Shown piece after piece: positions 10,503 through 19,315 of a stretch of DNA of 64,000 nucleotides. Source of the stretch: Nocardia sp. (lineage in GTDB: Bacteria; Actinomycetota; Actinomycetes; Mycobacteriales; Mycobacteriaceae); NCBI RefSeq assembly GCF_025465275.1, contig NZ_JAODNK010000006.1:38394-102393 (forward strand). The letters are read 5' to 3'. The notes beneath the pieces were generated by a model that did no database searches, was not told where the DNA came from, and saw only the letters and a program-made list of their open reading frames with translations. A program made the position numbers and the translations under genes. How positions within the stretch are numbered: the stretch's first letter is position 1; each line of letters begins with the position of its first letter.

Positions 10503-11332
10503 CCGCCGAGGCGGCCGCACCCGCGGTCTGGCTCACCAGCGCTCGCGCCACACCTGCCACCTTGCGGCAGTGGTGGGTGCTCACCATCCGGCTGATCGTG
10601 CCTGCGATCACGACCGGGGAGATCATTACCGCGGTCCTCGCGCCCATTACCTTCACCATCAGCTTCTACATTCCGCTCAACCGCGTAATGTCGTTCGCCG
10701 GAACGGGATTCAGCTCCTACGCGCAGTTCATGACACCCATCGTCATGCTGCAGGCGGCCGCGTTCACCGCCATCTCCGCCGCCTTCCGTGCCGCCACCGA
10801 TATGGTCTCCGGACTGGATCGGCGCTTCGATGCCATGCCCATGCATCCGCTTATCCCCACTGCGGCGCGTATGGCCGCCAACCTCTTTCGCATGCTCGTC
10901 GGGCTCGCCTCGGCCGTGGTGAGTGTGTACGTGATCGGCTTCCGCTTCCACGGCCCCGCCTCGCACACCATTGGATTCCTGCTCTTCGCCATGCTGATCG
11001 GCATCGCCTTCAGCATCGGCGCCGATGTCATCGGCACCGTGACCAAGAGCCCGGAGGCGACCACCCAGATGCTGGTGCTGCCGCCGCTGATCCTGGGCAT
11101 GCTCTCCACCGGACTCGCACCGGCGAGCCAATTCCCGCACTGGGTACAGGCTTTCGTGCGCAATCAACCCGTCTCGCAATTCGCCTACGGGCTGCGCGCG
11201 CTCGGCGGCGATACCCGCGGACACGCGGGCGAGGTGACCTGGTCGCTCATGACACCGCCGCTGCTCTGGGCCGCCGCGATTATCGTGTTCTCACTGATCT
11301 GCACCGTCCGGCTGAATATGAAGAGGTCGTGA
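10499..11332 (+). CDS. ABC-2 type permease, DrrB-like
   Basis: A 277-residue integral membrane protein with a short polar N-terminus and about six hydrophobic segments, the ABC2_membrane fold of DrrB-type drug exporters. It carries the characteristic late motif with QPVSQFAYGLRAL, which recurs as QPMSVAVDTMRSL in the next gene, so the two permeases are diverged paralogs that probably heterodimerise. The GTG start overlaps the TGA of the ATPase gene by four bases, and the next gene begins 2 nt after its stop. It would form half of the membrane channel for the NRPS product. Confidence 0.92.
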   Translation: MTAEAAAPAVWLTSARATPATLRQWWVLTIRLIVPAITTGEIITAVLAPITFTISFYIPLNRVMSFAGTGFSSYAQFMTPIVMLQAAAFTAISAAFRAATDMVSGLDRRFDAMPMHPLIPTAARMAANLFRMLVGLASAVVSVYVIGFRFHGPASHTIGFLLFAMLIGIAFSIGADVIGTVTKSPEATTQMLVLPPLILGMLSTGLAPASQFPHWVQAFVRNQPVSQFAYGLRALGGDTRGHAGEVTWSLMTPPLLWAAAIIVFSLICTVRLNMKRS

Positions 11333-11333
11333 C

Positions 11334-12155
11334 ATGGCCACCCTCGCCGAACACACCGACGCCGACACCCTCCGCCCACCGGAATCCTCCGCCCCGGCGC
11401 TGCTGCGGCACACCTGGATTCAGACCCAGCGGCTGCTGCTGCGCTGGGGGCGCGACCCCATCACCCTGCTCGAAACCCTGATCGTCCCGTGCCTGCTGCT
11501 GCTGATGCTCAATATTGTTGTGGGCAGCCAGATCCAGAAGTTCTCCGGCCACAGCGCCCTCTACGGATCGGTGCCGATGGTGACGCTGGTGGGCGCGCTC
11601 TCGGGCACCGTCGCCAGCGGTGTCATGCTCGGGCGGGAACGCGATGCCGGACTGCTGGCACGGTTCTGGGTGCTGCCGGTGCATCGCGGCTCCGGATTGG
11701 CGGCGCGCATTCTGGCCGAGGGCTGCCGTATCTTCTGCGGCACCGTCGTCATTATCGGCTTCGCCATGCTGCTGGGCTTCCGGTTCCATCAGGGACCGCT
11801 GGCCGCGTTCGCCTTCCTGTGGTTGCCGGTGCTGTTCGGTCTGGCCTTCGCGACCATGGTCACGGCGATCGCGGTCTTCACCGCCAAATCCACACTGGTG
11901 GAGGGCGTCGCGCTGCTGTCGTCGCTGCTCATGTTCTTCAGCACCGGCTTCGTCCCGCTCGGCGCGTACCCGAATTGGATTCAGCCCGTGGTGCGCAACC
12001 AGCCCATGTCCGTTGCCGTGGACACCATGCGCTCACTCGCGGAAGGCGGCGCCCTGGCCCGGCCGCTCATGCTCACCATCCTCTGGTCGGTGGGCATGAT
12101 CATCGTGTTCGCGGTCCCCGCGGCGTACGGCTACCGCCGGGCCAGCCGCCGCTGA
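11334..12155 (+). CDS. ABC-2 type permease, DrrC-like
   Basis: A 273-residue membrane protein, paralogous to the upstream permease, with about six transmembrane segments and a cytoplasmic N-terminus of some 40 residues (RLLLRWGRDP just before the first segment). The order synthetase-ATPase-permease-permease matches the DrrABC arrangement seen at mycobacterial lipid loci and nocardial peptide loci. It is the last gene of the NRPS operon: after its stop there is a possible hairpin, and the next gene has its own leader. Its role as the second half-channel is inferred from family and position. Confidence 0.92.
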   Translation: MATLAEHTDADTLRPPESSAPALLRHTWIQTQRLLLRWGRDPITLLETLIVPCLLLLMLNIVVGSQIQKFSGHSALYGSVPMVTLVGALSGTVASGVMLGRERDAGLLARFWVLPVHRGSGLAARILAEGCRIFCGTVVIIGFAMLLGFRFHQGPLAAFAFLWLPVLFGLAFATMVTAIAVFTAKSTLVEGVALLSSLLMFFSTGFVPLGAYPNWIQPVVRNQPMSVAVDTMRSLAEGGALARPLMLTILWSVGMIIVFAVPAAYGYRRASRR

Positions 12156-12182
12156 CGCCTTTGCGTGAGATGTCCGAATCTT

Positions 12183-12203
12183 GTTGCCCCTGAAGGGTGC
12201 AAC
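12183..12203 (+). terminator. Possible hairpin after the NRPS/exporter operon
   Basis: GTTGCCCCT and AGGG-T-GCAAC can pair as a 9-bp stem with one bulge and a GA-AG apex, 28 nt after the DrrC stop. It is followed by a weakly pyrimidine-rich stretch rather than a T-run, so it is only a candidate factor-independent terminator. Confidence 0.3.
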
Positions 12204-12283
12204 GCATTCCCTATTCAGCCCCCTTTCGGTAAATACCGGACGTACGGCGCGTCGTCCCCCCGCCCGAGGTTGCGCGGGGAACT

Positions 12284-12796
12284 ATGCTGGCCGCCGTGCT
12301 CGAACCCCAATCACCCGTTGCGCCCCATCCGGATATCGCTCATCTCGCACCGCTGCTGGGTACCTGGCGCGGGCGCGGACAAGGCGAATATCCGACCATC
12401 AATAATTTCGAGTATCTGGAGGAAGTGCACTTCGGTCATGTCGGCCGCGCATTCCTCACCTATCGGCAGCGCACTCGCGCAGCCGATGACGGCCGTCCTA
12501 TGCACAGTGAGACCGGATATCTGCGCGCGCTGCCCGACGACCGGGTCGAATTGATCCTCGCGCATCCGACCGGGATCACCGAGATCTGCGAGGGCAGCCT
12601 GGTCGCCGATGACGAGGGCCTGCGCATCGAGCTGGACTCCACCTCGATCGGCCTCAGCAGCAGCGCCAAAGCGGTGACCGCGCTGGGCCGCACGATCACG
12701 CTGGCCGGTAACACCCTCAGCTATTCATTGCGAATGGCGGCGGTAGAGCAGCCGCTGCAGCATCATCTGGCATCGACCATGCAGCGGGAGAACTGA
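12284..12796 (+). CDS. Nitrobindin-like heme-binding beta-barrel (FABP-like, DUF1794)
   Basis: This 170-residue protein carries the nitrobindin signature GTWRGRG (26-32) and a C-terminal His pair (about 160-161) where the proximal heme ligand of bacterial and human nitrobindins lies. The family forms a 10-stranded barrel binding ferric b-heme; it reacts with NO and isomerises peroxynitrite to nitrate, and is widespread in Actinobacteria. It is cytoplasmic, with no signal peptide. The ATG follows GCGGGGAA as a plausible ribosome binding site, and the 128 nt upstream separate it from the exporter, so it is probably an independent unit. Confidence 0.85.
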   Translation: MLAAVLEPQSPVAPHPDIAHLAPLLGTWRGRGQGEYPTINNFEYLEEVHFGHVGRAFLTYRQRTRAADDGRPMHSETGYLRALPDDRVELILAHPTGITEICEGSLVADDEGLRIELDSTSIGLSSSAKAVTALGRTITLAGNTLSYSLRMAAVEQPLQHHLASTMQREN

Positions 12797-12850
12797 AAAA
12801 ACTTCTACGCCGTCCAACCATTCGTGACCTGCGACACTTTCCTTCGATAA

Positions 12851-12866
12851 GTGTGCGGGATCACAC
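12851..12866. promoter_or_regulatory. Candidate CRP-like inverted repeat
   Basis: GTGTGCGGGATCACAC is a perfect inverted repeat (GTGTG / CACAC, 6-nt spacer) and also fits GTG-N8-CAC, the core of CRP/FNR-family sites. It lies 140 nt upstream of the small exported ORF and downstream of the nitrobindin gene. The assignment is by sequence resemblance only. Confidence 0.35.
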
Positions 12867-13005
12867 CTATGGGTTGCATCGAACATCACTGTCGGATTAC
12901 CGTTCCTTACGGTGGCAAACAATCAGCCAACCCTAATGAGCTCCGGTTTTCCGAAACTGACCGTTCGGGTGCCTGACTCATCCCCCTAAACAAGGGAGTT
13001 GGACC

Positions 13006-13212
13006 ATGAAGCGTTCGGCCCTTTTGCTCATCACCACCGCAGGCATGATTCTCGCCGGCGCCGGTGTCATCGAGATTCTCGGAGATGCCTCCAGCGTCGG
13101 ACCACCCGCAGCTCGCACTCTTGCCCAGCAGCACTACATCGCCGATCCGGCCTCGGGGGAAATCCAGCCGCTGGCCTGCGTCCACCTCGCAGGGTCCCCC
13201 GTCTACCGCTGA
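13006..13212 (+). CDS. Small exported or membrane-anchored protein of unknown function
   Basis: A 68-residue protein beginning MKRSALLLITTAGMILAGAG: a positively charged N-terminus and one hydrophobic stretch, which could be a signal peptide or an uncleaved anchor, followed by about 40 polar residues with a single Cys. The ATG is preceded by AAGGGAG with good spacing, and the ORF ends 24 nt before the convergent PBP gene. I recognise no family. The start context and hydrophobic leader support it being real; short length keeps confidence moderate. Confidence 0.5.
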   Translation: MKRSALLLITTAGMILAGAGVIEILGDASSVGPPAARTLAQQHYIADPASGEIQPLACVHLAGSPVYR

Positions 13213-13236
13213 AGTCCACCGCTCGACGGCTGAGTC

Positions 13237-15024
13237 TCAATACCCGGCCGGGAGCGCGGTGAGCATGTCGCGAGTCACCGCCACCGCATTGTCGGAACTG
13301 CCGCCGCGCACCACCAGTGTCGCGAAAGCCATATCCCCGCGGTAGCCGATGAACCAGGCGTGCGAGCCGCCGTCCACCTCCGCCTCACCGGTCTTGCCGT
13401 AGACCTCACCCTGATCCGCAATGCGCTCGGCCGTACCGCCTAGCACCACCTTGCGCATCATCAACCGCAACCCGTTCACCACATCGGTCGTCAGCTCCGG
13501 CCGATCGCCGGAGACCTGCGTCGGATGGCCGGAGATCAGATACGGCACCGGCACCGAACCGCGCGCCACCGAGGCGGCCACCATGGCCATACCGAACGGG
13601 CTCGCCAGCACCTTGCCCTGGCCGATGCCGTCCTCGGCGCGCTGCACGAGATCCTCGTCGTGCGGCACCGAACCGGAGACCGTCGGAAGGCCGACCACCG
13701 AGTAGTCGAGACCGAGACCCAGCGTCGATGCTGCCGTAGGCAGATCATCGCCGGACAGCTCCGACGCGATCTTTGCGAACGCGGTATTGCAGGACCGCTC
13801 ATACGCGGTCGCTACCGGCACATCACCGAGGGAGAAGAAGTCGTAGTTCGGAATGGTGCGCTCCCCCACCACAATCCGGCCCGGGCACGGGACCACCGTG
13901 TCCGGCGTGATGTGGCCCGCCTTCATGGCGGCGGCGGCCGTTACCGTTTTGAAGGTGGAACCCGGCGGGTAGAGACCGGAGGCCGCGACGGGACCGTCGG
14001 TATCCGCGGCCGAGTTCTGCGCAATGGCCAGCACCGCACCGGTGGACGGCTGGATCACCACCATCATGGCCTGATCCTCGCGCCCGTCCACGGCCCGCTG
14101 CGCGGCGTTCTGGATATTGCGGTCGACACTCAGCGAGAACGAAGGGGAGGTCTGGGGATCGACCTCTTTCAGCACATCGGTATCGGCTCCATTGGAATTG
14201 ACGGTGACCACGCTCCAGCCGGCCTTGCCGTCCACCTCGTCGATCACCGTCTTGCGAATCTGAGCGAGCAGGTCCGGGGCGAAGTGGCGGTCGGTGGGAA
14301 CCAGATCCCATTGGCGGCCGAAGGTGACACCGGGCAGGCCGACCAGATCCGAGCTCACCTCCTGGTACTCCCACTCCGAGAGGATGACGACGTTGTAGGC
14401 GCCGTCTGCCTTGCGCGCGGCGGCGAGTATCGAGTCGGCGGTGAGACGCTCGTCGAAGCGCTGCAGTGCCGCTGCCAGCGCATTCGAGACCGCGACCGGA
14501 TCCGAGGCGGCGGCGCGGTTGAAATTGACGCGGTAGATCGCGCCCGGCACCAGCACATCGCTGCCGGAGCGCTCGTTCACCCGAGCGCGCGGCGCGGGCA
14601 GCGAACGCAGTTGCAGCGTCTGGGTATTGCCCAGCTGCGGATGGATGTCAGCAGACGTCCAGCGCACCGTCCAGCGGCCTTCCGTGCGGCCCATTTGGAG
14701 CTGGCCGTGGTAGTTCCAGACGCGGTCCTTGGGCAGTTTCCACTCGTAGGTGTAGTCGACGATCGCGGTATCGCCGGTGACCCGGGTATCGCCGGCCCGC
14801 GCCGTCAGCTTCTCGGCCTGCAACTGATCCCAGGCGGAAGCCAGTGCGGGACCGGCCTTTTCGGGCTGTGTGGTGAGGTCGGCGGCCGCCTGCACATCGT
14901 GATCCGCGAAGGCGGACAGGAAGGCATCGGCCGCCTGCGCGGGACCCTGCGGTCCCGATGAGCAACCCACTGCGGCAACCGACACCGCGGCGGCGATCAG
15001 CATGGTCAAGACCCGTGTGGACAT
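13237..15024 (-). CDS. Penicillin-binding lipoprotein with NTF2-like and transpeptidase domains (Rv2864c-like)
   Basis: This 595-residue protein starts with a lipoprotein signal ending in the lipobox AAVGC, so it is probably anchored outside the membrane. An NTF2-like (MecA_N) domain covers about residues 30-150, followed by a dimerisation region and a class B transpeptidase domain with SxxK (GSTFK; Ser356, Lys359), SCN (411-413) and KTG (in VYGKTGE). The enzyme would cross-link peptidoglycan and bind beta-lactams. The ATG at 15024 is chosen because it begins the basic part of the signal peptide; a TTG at 15045 is in frame. Position beside a GNAT gene, ispG, rip1 and dxr matches Rv2864c of M. 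tuberculosis. Confidence 0.92.
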   Translation of the reverse strand: MSTRVLTMLIAAAVSVAAVGCSSGPQGPAQAADAFLSAFADHDVQAAADLTTQPEKAGPALASAWDQLQAEKLTARAGDTRVTGDTAIVDYTYEWKLPKDRVWNYHGQLQMGRTEGRWTVRWTSADIHPQLGNTQTLQLRSLPAPRARVNERSGSDVLVPGAIYRVNFNRAAASDPVAVSNALAAALQRFDERLTADSILAAARKADGAYNVVILSEWEYQEVSSDLVGLPGVTFGRQWDLVPTDRHFAPDLLAQIRKTVIDEVDGKAGWSVVTVNSNGADTDVLKEVDPQTSPSFSLSVDRNIQNAAQRAVDGREDQAMMVVIQPSTGAVLAIAQNSAADTDGPVAASGLYPPGSTFKTVTAAAAMKAGHITPDTVVPCPGRIVVGERTIPNYDFFSLGDVPVATAYERSCNTAFAKIASELSGDDLPTAASTLGLGLDYSVVGLPTVSGSVPHDEDLVQRAEDGIGQGKVLASPFGMAMVAASVARGSVPVPYLISGHPTQVSGDRPELTTDVVNGLRLMMRKVVLGGTAERIADQGEVYGKTGEAEVDGGSHAWFIGYRGDMAFATLVVRGGSSDNAVAVTRDMLTALPAGY

Positions 15025-15147
15025 CGGCACAGATCGTAGAGCCAACTACTGGCAAACATGCGCGACACACTGGGCGGGAAAGGATTTCAGGGAGACTTCA
15101 CAGAGCTGAGGATCGCTTACCGGCTGCGGCGAGCAGTCTGCGGCCCG

Positions 15148-16017
15148 TCAATCCAGCAGCACTGTCGCGAATGTCGCGATCTGCCGGAACCCGACTTTCG
15201 CGTATGCGGCGCGCGCAACCTCGTTGTAGCAGTTCACATAAAGGCTGGCAGTACGACCGGACGCCACCACCACATTCGCCACCGCGGCCGTGCCCGCGGT
15301 GCCGACACCGGTCCCGCGATGGTCCGGATGCACCCACACGCCCTGGATCTGGCCGGTACGGCGCGACATGGCACCCACCTCGGCCTTGAAGATCACCTCA
15401 CCGTCCTCGAATCGCGCCCAGGCACGACCGGATTCGATGAGAGTCGCCACGCGGCGGCGGTAACCCCGGCCACCGTCCCCAGCGCGGGGATCGACCCCGA
15501 TCTCCTCGGTGAACATGGCAATGGCGGCAACAAGATAGCGGTCGAGTTCCTCCGGGCGCACCCGGCGGACCCGTAGATCCGGCGCGACGCCGGCGGTCGT
15601 CTCCATGGCGAGCAGTGGTTGATCGGCGCGCAGATCCCGGGCCGGACCCCAGTGATCGGACAGCATCTCCCACAGCGGCAAGGCGAGTTCACGGCGGCCC
15701 ACCACCGAGGAGCAGACGCGCGGACCGCGGACCGCGCGCTCGGCGAAGGTACGTAGATCAGCCCGATTGCCGCGCAGCGGCACCAGATTCGCGCCCGAGA
15801 AGCATAGGGACGCCTCGGGCCCGCCGCGACTCCACAGTTCCCCGTAGGCGCCACGCGAGTCCAGACCGTAGTCCTGCAACCGCGCCGCGACCATGCAACT
15901 CGCCACCGGATCGGTGTCGAGTACGCGCAAAACCTGTGTCAGATCGCGGTTCGCGAGCTGTTGAGCGCCGGAGGCTTTGCCCCGGCGAGTCGGCTCCAGC
16001 ACACTCCGCACGTTCAC
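15148..16017 (-). CDS. GNAT-family acetyltransferase with N-terminal DUF4081-like domain (Rv2867c-like)
   Basis: A 289-residue protein with an N-terminal domain of about 140 residues (DUF4081-like in this family) followed by a GCN5-type acetyltransferase fold. The acetyl-CoA pyrophosphate loop is seen in GVWVHPDHRGTGVGTAG, and the C-terminal NCYNEVARAAYAKVGF matches GNAT motif B. The acceptor substrate is unknown. The gene sits between the PBP lipoprotein and ispG, as in mycobacteria. The start is a GTG preceded by GGCAGG; a somewhat later start is possible. No signal peptide, so cytosolic. Confidence 0.88.
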   Translation of the reverse strand: MNVRSVLEPTRRGKASGAQQLANRDLTQVLRVLDTDPVASCMVAARLQDYGLDSRGAYGELWSRGGPEASLCFSGANLVPLRGNRADLRTFAERAVRGPRVCSSVVGRRELALPLWEMLSDHWGPARDLRADQPLLAMETTAGVAPDLRVRRVRPEELDRYLVAAIAMFTEEIGVDPRAGDGGRGYRRRVATLIESGRAWARFEDGEVIFKAEVGAMSRRTGQIQGVWVHPDHRGTGVGTAGTAAVANVVVASGRTASLYVNCYNEVARAAYAKVGFRQIATFATVLLD

Positions 16018-16080
16018 AGCCTGCCAGAAGTTCTGAAAACGTGCCGCACTATTGCGCTCGACCGCACGCCGACCAGTCGT

Positions 16081-17238
16081 TTATCCGGCGCTGACAACCG
16101 GCGAACCGCTACCGGCGGCCTCACCCATCTCCTCGGCGAGACGCAGGGCCTCCTCGATCAGGGTCTCCACGATCAGGTGTTCCGGGACGGTCTTGATGAC
16201 CTCGCCCTTGACGAAGATCTGGCCCTTGCCATTACCGGACGCCACACCCAGATCGGCTTCCCGCGCCTCACCGGGACCGTTGACGACACAGCCCATGACG
16301 GCCACCCGCAGCGGCACTTCCAGACCGTCCAGACCGGCGGTGACCTGGTCGGCCAGGGTGTAGACGTCCACCTGGGCGCGGCCACACGAGGGGCAGGAAA
16401 CGATCTCGAGCTTGCGCGGACGCAGGTTCAGCGACTGCAGAATCCGGTCGCCGACCTTGATCTCCTCGGCCGGCGGGGCCGAGAGCGACACGCGAATCGT
16501 GTCGCCGATGCCTTCGGAGAGCAGCGCGCCGAACGCGACCGCGGACTTGATGGTGCCCTGGAAGGCCGGACCGGCCTCCGTGACACCCAGGTGCAGCGGG
16601 TAATCGCATACGGCGGCGAGCTGACGGTATGCCTCGACCATGACCACCGGGTCATTGTGCTTGACCGAGATCTTGATATTGCCGAAACCGTGCTCCTCGA
16701 ACAGCCCGGCCTCCCACAGCGCCGACTCCACCAGCGCCTCCGGGGTGGCCTTGCCGTACTTCTCCATCATGCGCTTGTCGAGCGAACCCGCGTTCACGCC
16801 GATGCGGATCGGGATGCCGGCGTCACCGGCCGCCTTGGCGACCTCTTTGACGCGGCCGTCGAATTCCTTGATATTGCCCGGATTCACGCGCACCGCAGCA
16901 CATCCGGCATCGATGGCCGCGAAGATGTACTTGGGCTGGAAGTGAATGTCGGCGATCACCGGGATCCCCGACTTCTTGGCGATGATGGGGAGCGCTTCCG
17001 CATCCTCCTGCGTGGGACAGGCCACACGCACGATGTCGCAACCGGACGCGGTCAGTTCCGCGATCTGCTGCAGCGTCGCATTGATGTCATGGGTCTTGGT
17101 GGTGGTCATCGACTGCACCGAGATGGGGAACTCACTACCGACGCCGACCTTGCCCACCATCAACTGGCGGGTCTGACGCCGTGGTGCGAGGACGGCCGCC
17201 GGTGCGGACGGCATCCCCAATGTGATGGCACTGCTCAC
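16081..17238 (-). CDS. ispG: 4-hydroxy-3-methylbut-2-en-1-yl diphosphate synthase (flavodoxin/ferredoxin), IspG/GcpE
   Basis: This 385-residue protein converts 2-C-methyl-D-erythritol 2,4-cyclodiphosphate to HMBPP, the penultimate step of the MEP isoprenoid pathway. The TIM-barrel half contains [12 protein letters not shown] and VRVNPGN; the C-terminal half carries the [4Fe-4S] ligands in SCPSCGR and CVVNGPGE. Length agrees with actinobacterial IspG (about 380-390). The start is GTG at 17238. It lies three genes from dxr, another MEP enzyme, and is transcribed in the same direction; endonuclease V diverges from its 5' side. Confidence 0.97.
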   Translation of the reverse strand: MSSAITLGMPSAPAAVLAPRRQTRQLMVGKVGVGSEFPISVQSMTTTKTHDINATLQQIAELTASGCDIVRVACPTQEDAEALPIIAKKSGIPVIADIHFQPKYIFAAIDAGCAAVRVNPGNIKEFDGRVKEVAKAAGDAGIPIRIGVNAGSLDKRMMEKYGKATPEALVESALWEAGLFEEHGFGNIKISVKHNDPVVMVEAYRQLAAVCDYPLHLGVTEAGPAFQGTIKSAVAFGALLSEGIGDTIRVSLSAPPAEEIKVGDRILQSLNLRPRKLEIVSCPSCGRAQVDVYTLADQVTAGLDGLEVPLRVAVMGCVVNGPGEAREADLGVASGNGKGQIFVKGEVIKTVPEHLIVETLIEEALRLAEEMGEAAGSGSPVVSAG

Positions 17239-17387
17239 GATCGGTTGCCTGCTTTCGTCTTGTCCTCACCCGTTCCGGTTCCGAGCTTACCGAGGCCCGG
17301 ATACCGGTCGCCCTGTGACGGCGGCGACAACGGTACCCGCGCCGGAGCATCAGCTCGGAATCGACCGGGGCCTACAGTTCTTATTCG

Positions 17388-18107
17388 TTGCAGATGGCGC
17401 GAAGGTATACGGAGCGGATTGTGAAGGTAGCGAACACTGGACCATGGCCTCGCACACCTGAGGAGGCGATAGCCCTCCAAGATCGATTGCGCACCCAGGT
17501 CATCGCCCGGAATCCGCGCCCACCGCATTTCCGCACGATAGCGGGGCTTGACTCGGCCTATGACGATGACGGCAATGTCGTCGCCGCCATCGTGGTGCTG
17601 GATGCCGAGTCCCTGGAGACGGTCGAAATCGCGACCGCTCGGGGAACCACGGATTTCCCGTACGTCCCCGGTCTGCTGGCCTTCCGGGAACTGCCCACCA
17701 CCTTGTCGGCCCTCGAAAACCTCAGCCTCACACCGGATCTGCTCATTGCGGACAGCCAGGGTCTGGCCCATCCGCGGCGGTTCGGGTTCGCCTGTCATAT
17801 CGGACTACTGACCGGGGTACCGACGATCGGCGTGGCCAAGAATGCCTGGGGCGAGTACGAGATGCCCAGTTCGGAGCGTGGTTCGTTCAGCGAGATCACC
17901 ATCGATGGCGACCCGGTGGGCCGCGCGCTGCGCACCCGCACCGACGTCAAACCGGTCTTCGTCTCGGTAGGCCATCTGATCGATGTGGAAACGGCCTGCG
18001 CCCAAGTGCTTTCGCTGACTCCCGAATTTCGCCAGCCGGAAACCACTCGGCGCGCAGACCGGCTCTGCCGTCAGCTGCTCGCCGAGAGTGCTACGGGAAG
18101 AGCTTGA
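17388..18107 (+). CDS. nfi: Endonuclease V (deoxyinosine 3'-endonuclease)
   Basis: This protein (239 residues from the first ATG) nicks DNA at the second phosphodiester bond 3' of deoxyinosine in repair of deaminated adenine. Endonuclease V motifs are all present: AGLDSAY with the catalytic Asp (about 55), the wedge motif PYVPGLLAFRE with the metal-binding Glu, and ADSQGLAHPRRFG with the second Asp. An in-frame GTG at 17421 with GGAGCGG upstream may be the true start. It is the only plus-strand gene in the ispG-rip1 interval and its 3' end overlaps rip1 tail to tail by 17 nt. Confidence 0.92.
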   Translation: MQMARRYTERIVKVANTGPWPRTPEEAIALQDRLRTQVIARNPRPPHFRTIAGLDSAYDDDGNVVAAIVVLDAESLETVEIATARGTTDFPYVPGLLAFRELPTTLSALENLSLTPDLLIADSQGLAHPRRFGFACHIGLLTGVPTIGVAKNAWGEYEMPSSERGSFSEITIDGDPVGRALRTRTDVKPVFVSVGHLIDVETACAQVLSLTPEFRQPETTRRADRLCRQLLAESATGRA

Positions 18108-19293
18108 CCGGGTTGACGATGTCGGCGACCAGGGTGAGGACCATGTAGGCGCCGCCGATTACGACTACGACGTAAGTCGCTGGGAGCAACTTGAGGTAGT
18201 CGACCGGGGGTCCGTCGGGGAGGCCCTTGCGGCCGCGGAAGAGGTTGCGGATCTTTTCGTAGATGACGACTGCCATGTGGCCGCCGTCGAGTGGGAGCAG
18301 GGGCAGGAGGTTGAAGGCGCCCAGGAAGAAGTTCAGGCTGGCGAGGGTCAGGACGAAGAGGGACCAGAGGCCGTGCTGGGCGGTTTCGCCGCCGATCTTG
18401 CTGGCGCCGTAGACCGAGACGGGGGTTTCCGGATCGCGGACGCCACCGGTGACGGCGTGCCAGAGGTCGACGACCTTGGCGGGCATCTGGGCCAGCGACT
18501 GCACCGTGCGGTAACCGATTTGCCCGGTGAAGGCGGCCGAGGCGGGGATGGCGGACAGGACGTTGTGCTTGACGGGGCTGTAGAAGTCCTGGCCGACACC
18601 GACCTTGGCGACCGACTTCGGTGCGCCGTCCTTGGTCGGGTAGGTGACCGCGACCTGCGGGGTGATCGGGACGGTGAGGGTCTTGTCGCCCCGCTTCACG
18701 GTGTAGGTGAAGGGGCCGGTCTGCTTCTCGGTCTGGTCGCGGAAGTCCTGCCAGCTCTTGATCGAGGTGCCGTTGACCGCCGTCACGATATCGCCGCGCT
18801 GCAATCCGGCCTGCTGGGCCGGACCGTCGCCGGTGCAGGGCAGCACCGACTGGTCGGCAGCCTGATTGGCGACGCAGCTCATGGCGCCGAGCTGGGTGGC
18901 CGGCGGCTGATCGAAACGCGGCAGGCCCCACACGACGGCGAGCAGCAGAATCAGCAGGAAGCCGAGCAGGAAGTTCATCGCGATGCCGCCGAACATGACG
19001 ACCATGCGCTTCCAGGTCTTCTGCCGGTACATGGCGCGGTCCAGCTCTTCGGGCTCGAGCTCGTCGAGCGCCGTCATACCGGCGATATCGCAGAAGCCGC
19101 CCAGCGGCAACGCTTTCAGGCCGTATTCGGTTTCACCCCGGCGGAACGACCACACCTTCGGGCCGAAGCCGACGAAGTAGCGGCGCACCTTCATACCGGT
19201 CGCCTGCGCCGCCCACATGTGGCCGCATTCGTGCAGTGCGACCGACACGGTGATACCGAGGGCGAACAGTGCGAAGCCGATCGCGTAGACCAT
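18091..19293 (-). CDS. rip1: Site-2 (RseP/Rip1-type) intramembrane zinc metalloprotease
   Basis: A 400-residue M50 protease. The zinc motif HECGH (21-25) lies in the first transmembrane segment, a PDZ domain occupies roughly 120-205 (GLQRGDIVTAVNG), and FNLLPLLPLDGGH supplies the third metal ligand near the C-terminus. The family cleaves membrane-bound anti-sigma factors in regulated intramembrane proteolysis; mycobacterial Rip1 (Rv2869c) controls several sigma pathways and cell-envelope lipid genes. The ATG is preceded by AGGAGGG and lies 22 nt after the dxr stop, so dxr and rip1 are probably cotranscribed. Confidence 0.95.
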   Translation of the reverse strand: MVYAIGFALFALGITVSVALHECGHMWAAQATGMKVRRYFVGFGPKVWSFRRGETEYGLKALPLGGFCDIAGMTALDELEPEELDRAMYRQKTWKRMVVMFGGIAMNFLLGFLLILLLAVVWGLPRFDQPPATQLGAMSCVANQAADQSVLPCTGDGPAQQAGLQRGDIVTAVNGTSIKSWQDFRDQTEKQTGPFTYTVKRGDKTLTVPITPQVAVTYPTKDGAPKSVAKVGVGQDFYSPVKHNVLSAIPASAAFTGQIGYRTVQSLAQMPAKVVDLWHAVTGGVRDPETPVSVYGASKIGGETAQHGLWSLFVLTLASLNFFLGAFNLLPLLPLDGGHMAVVIYEKIRNLFRGRKGLPDGPPVDYLKLLPATYVVVVIGGAYMVLTLVADIVNPVKLFP

Positions 19294-19315
19294 GCGGTTC
19301 CGAACCCTCCTGAAG

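Noticed and set aside
12156..12405. Short plus-strand ORFs upstream of the nitrobindin gene
   Set aside because: They overlap the nitrobindin frame, lack signal or domain features and have Arg/Pro-rich shadow composition.
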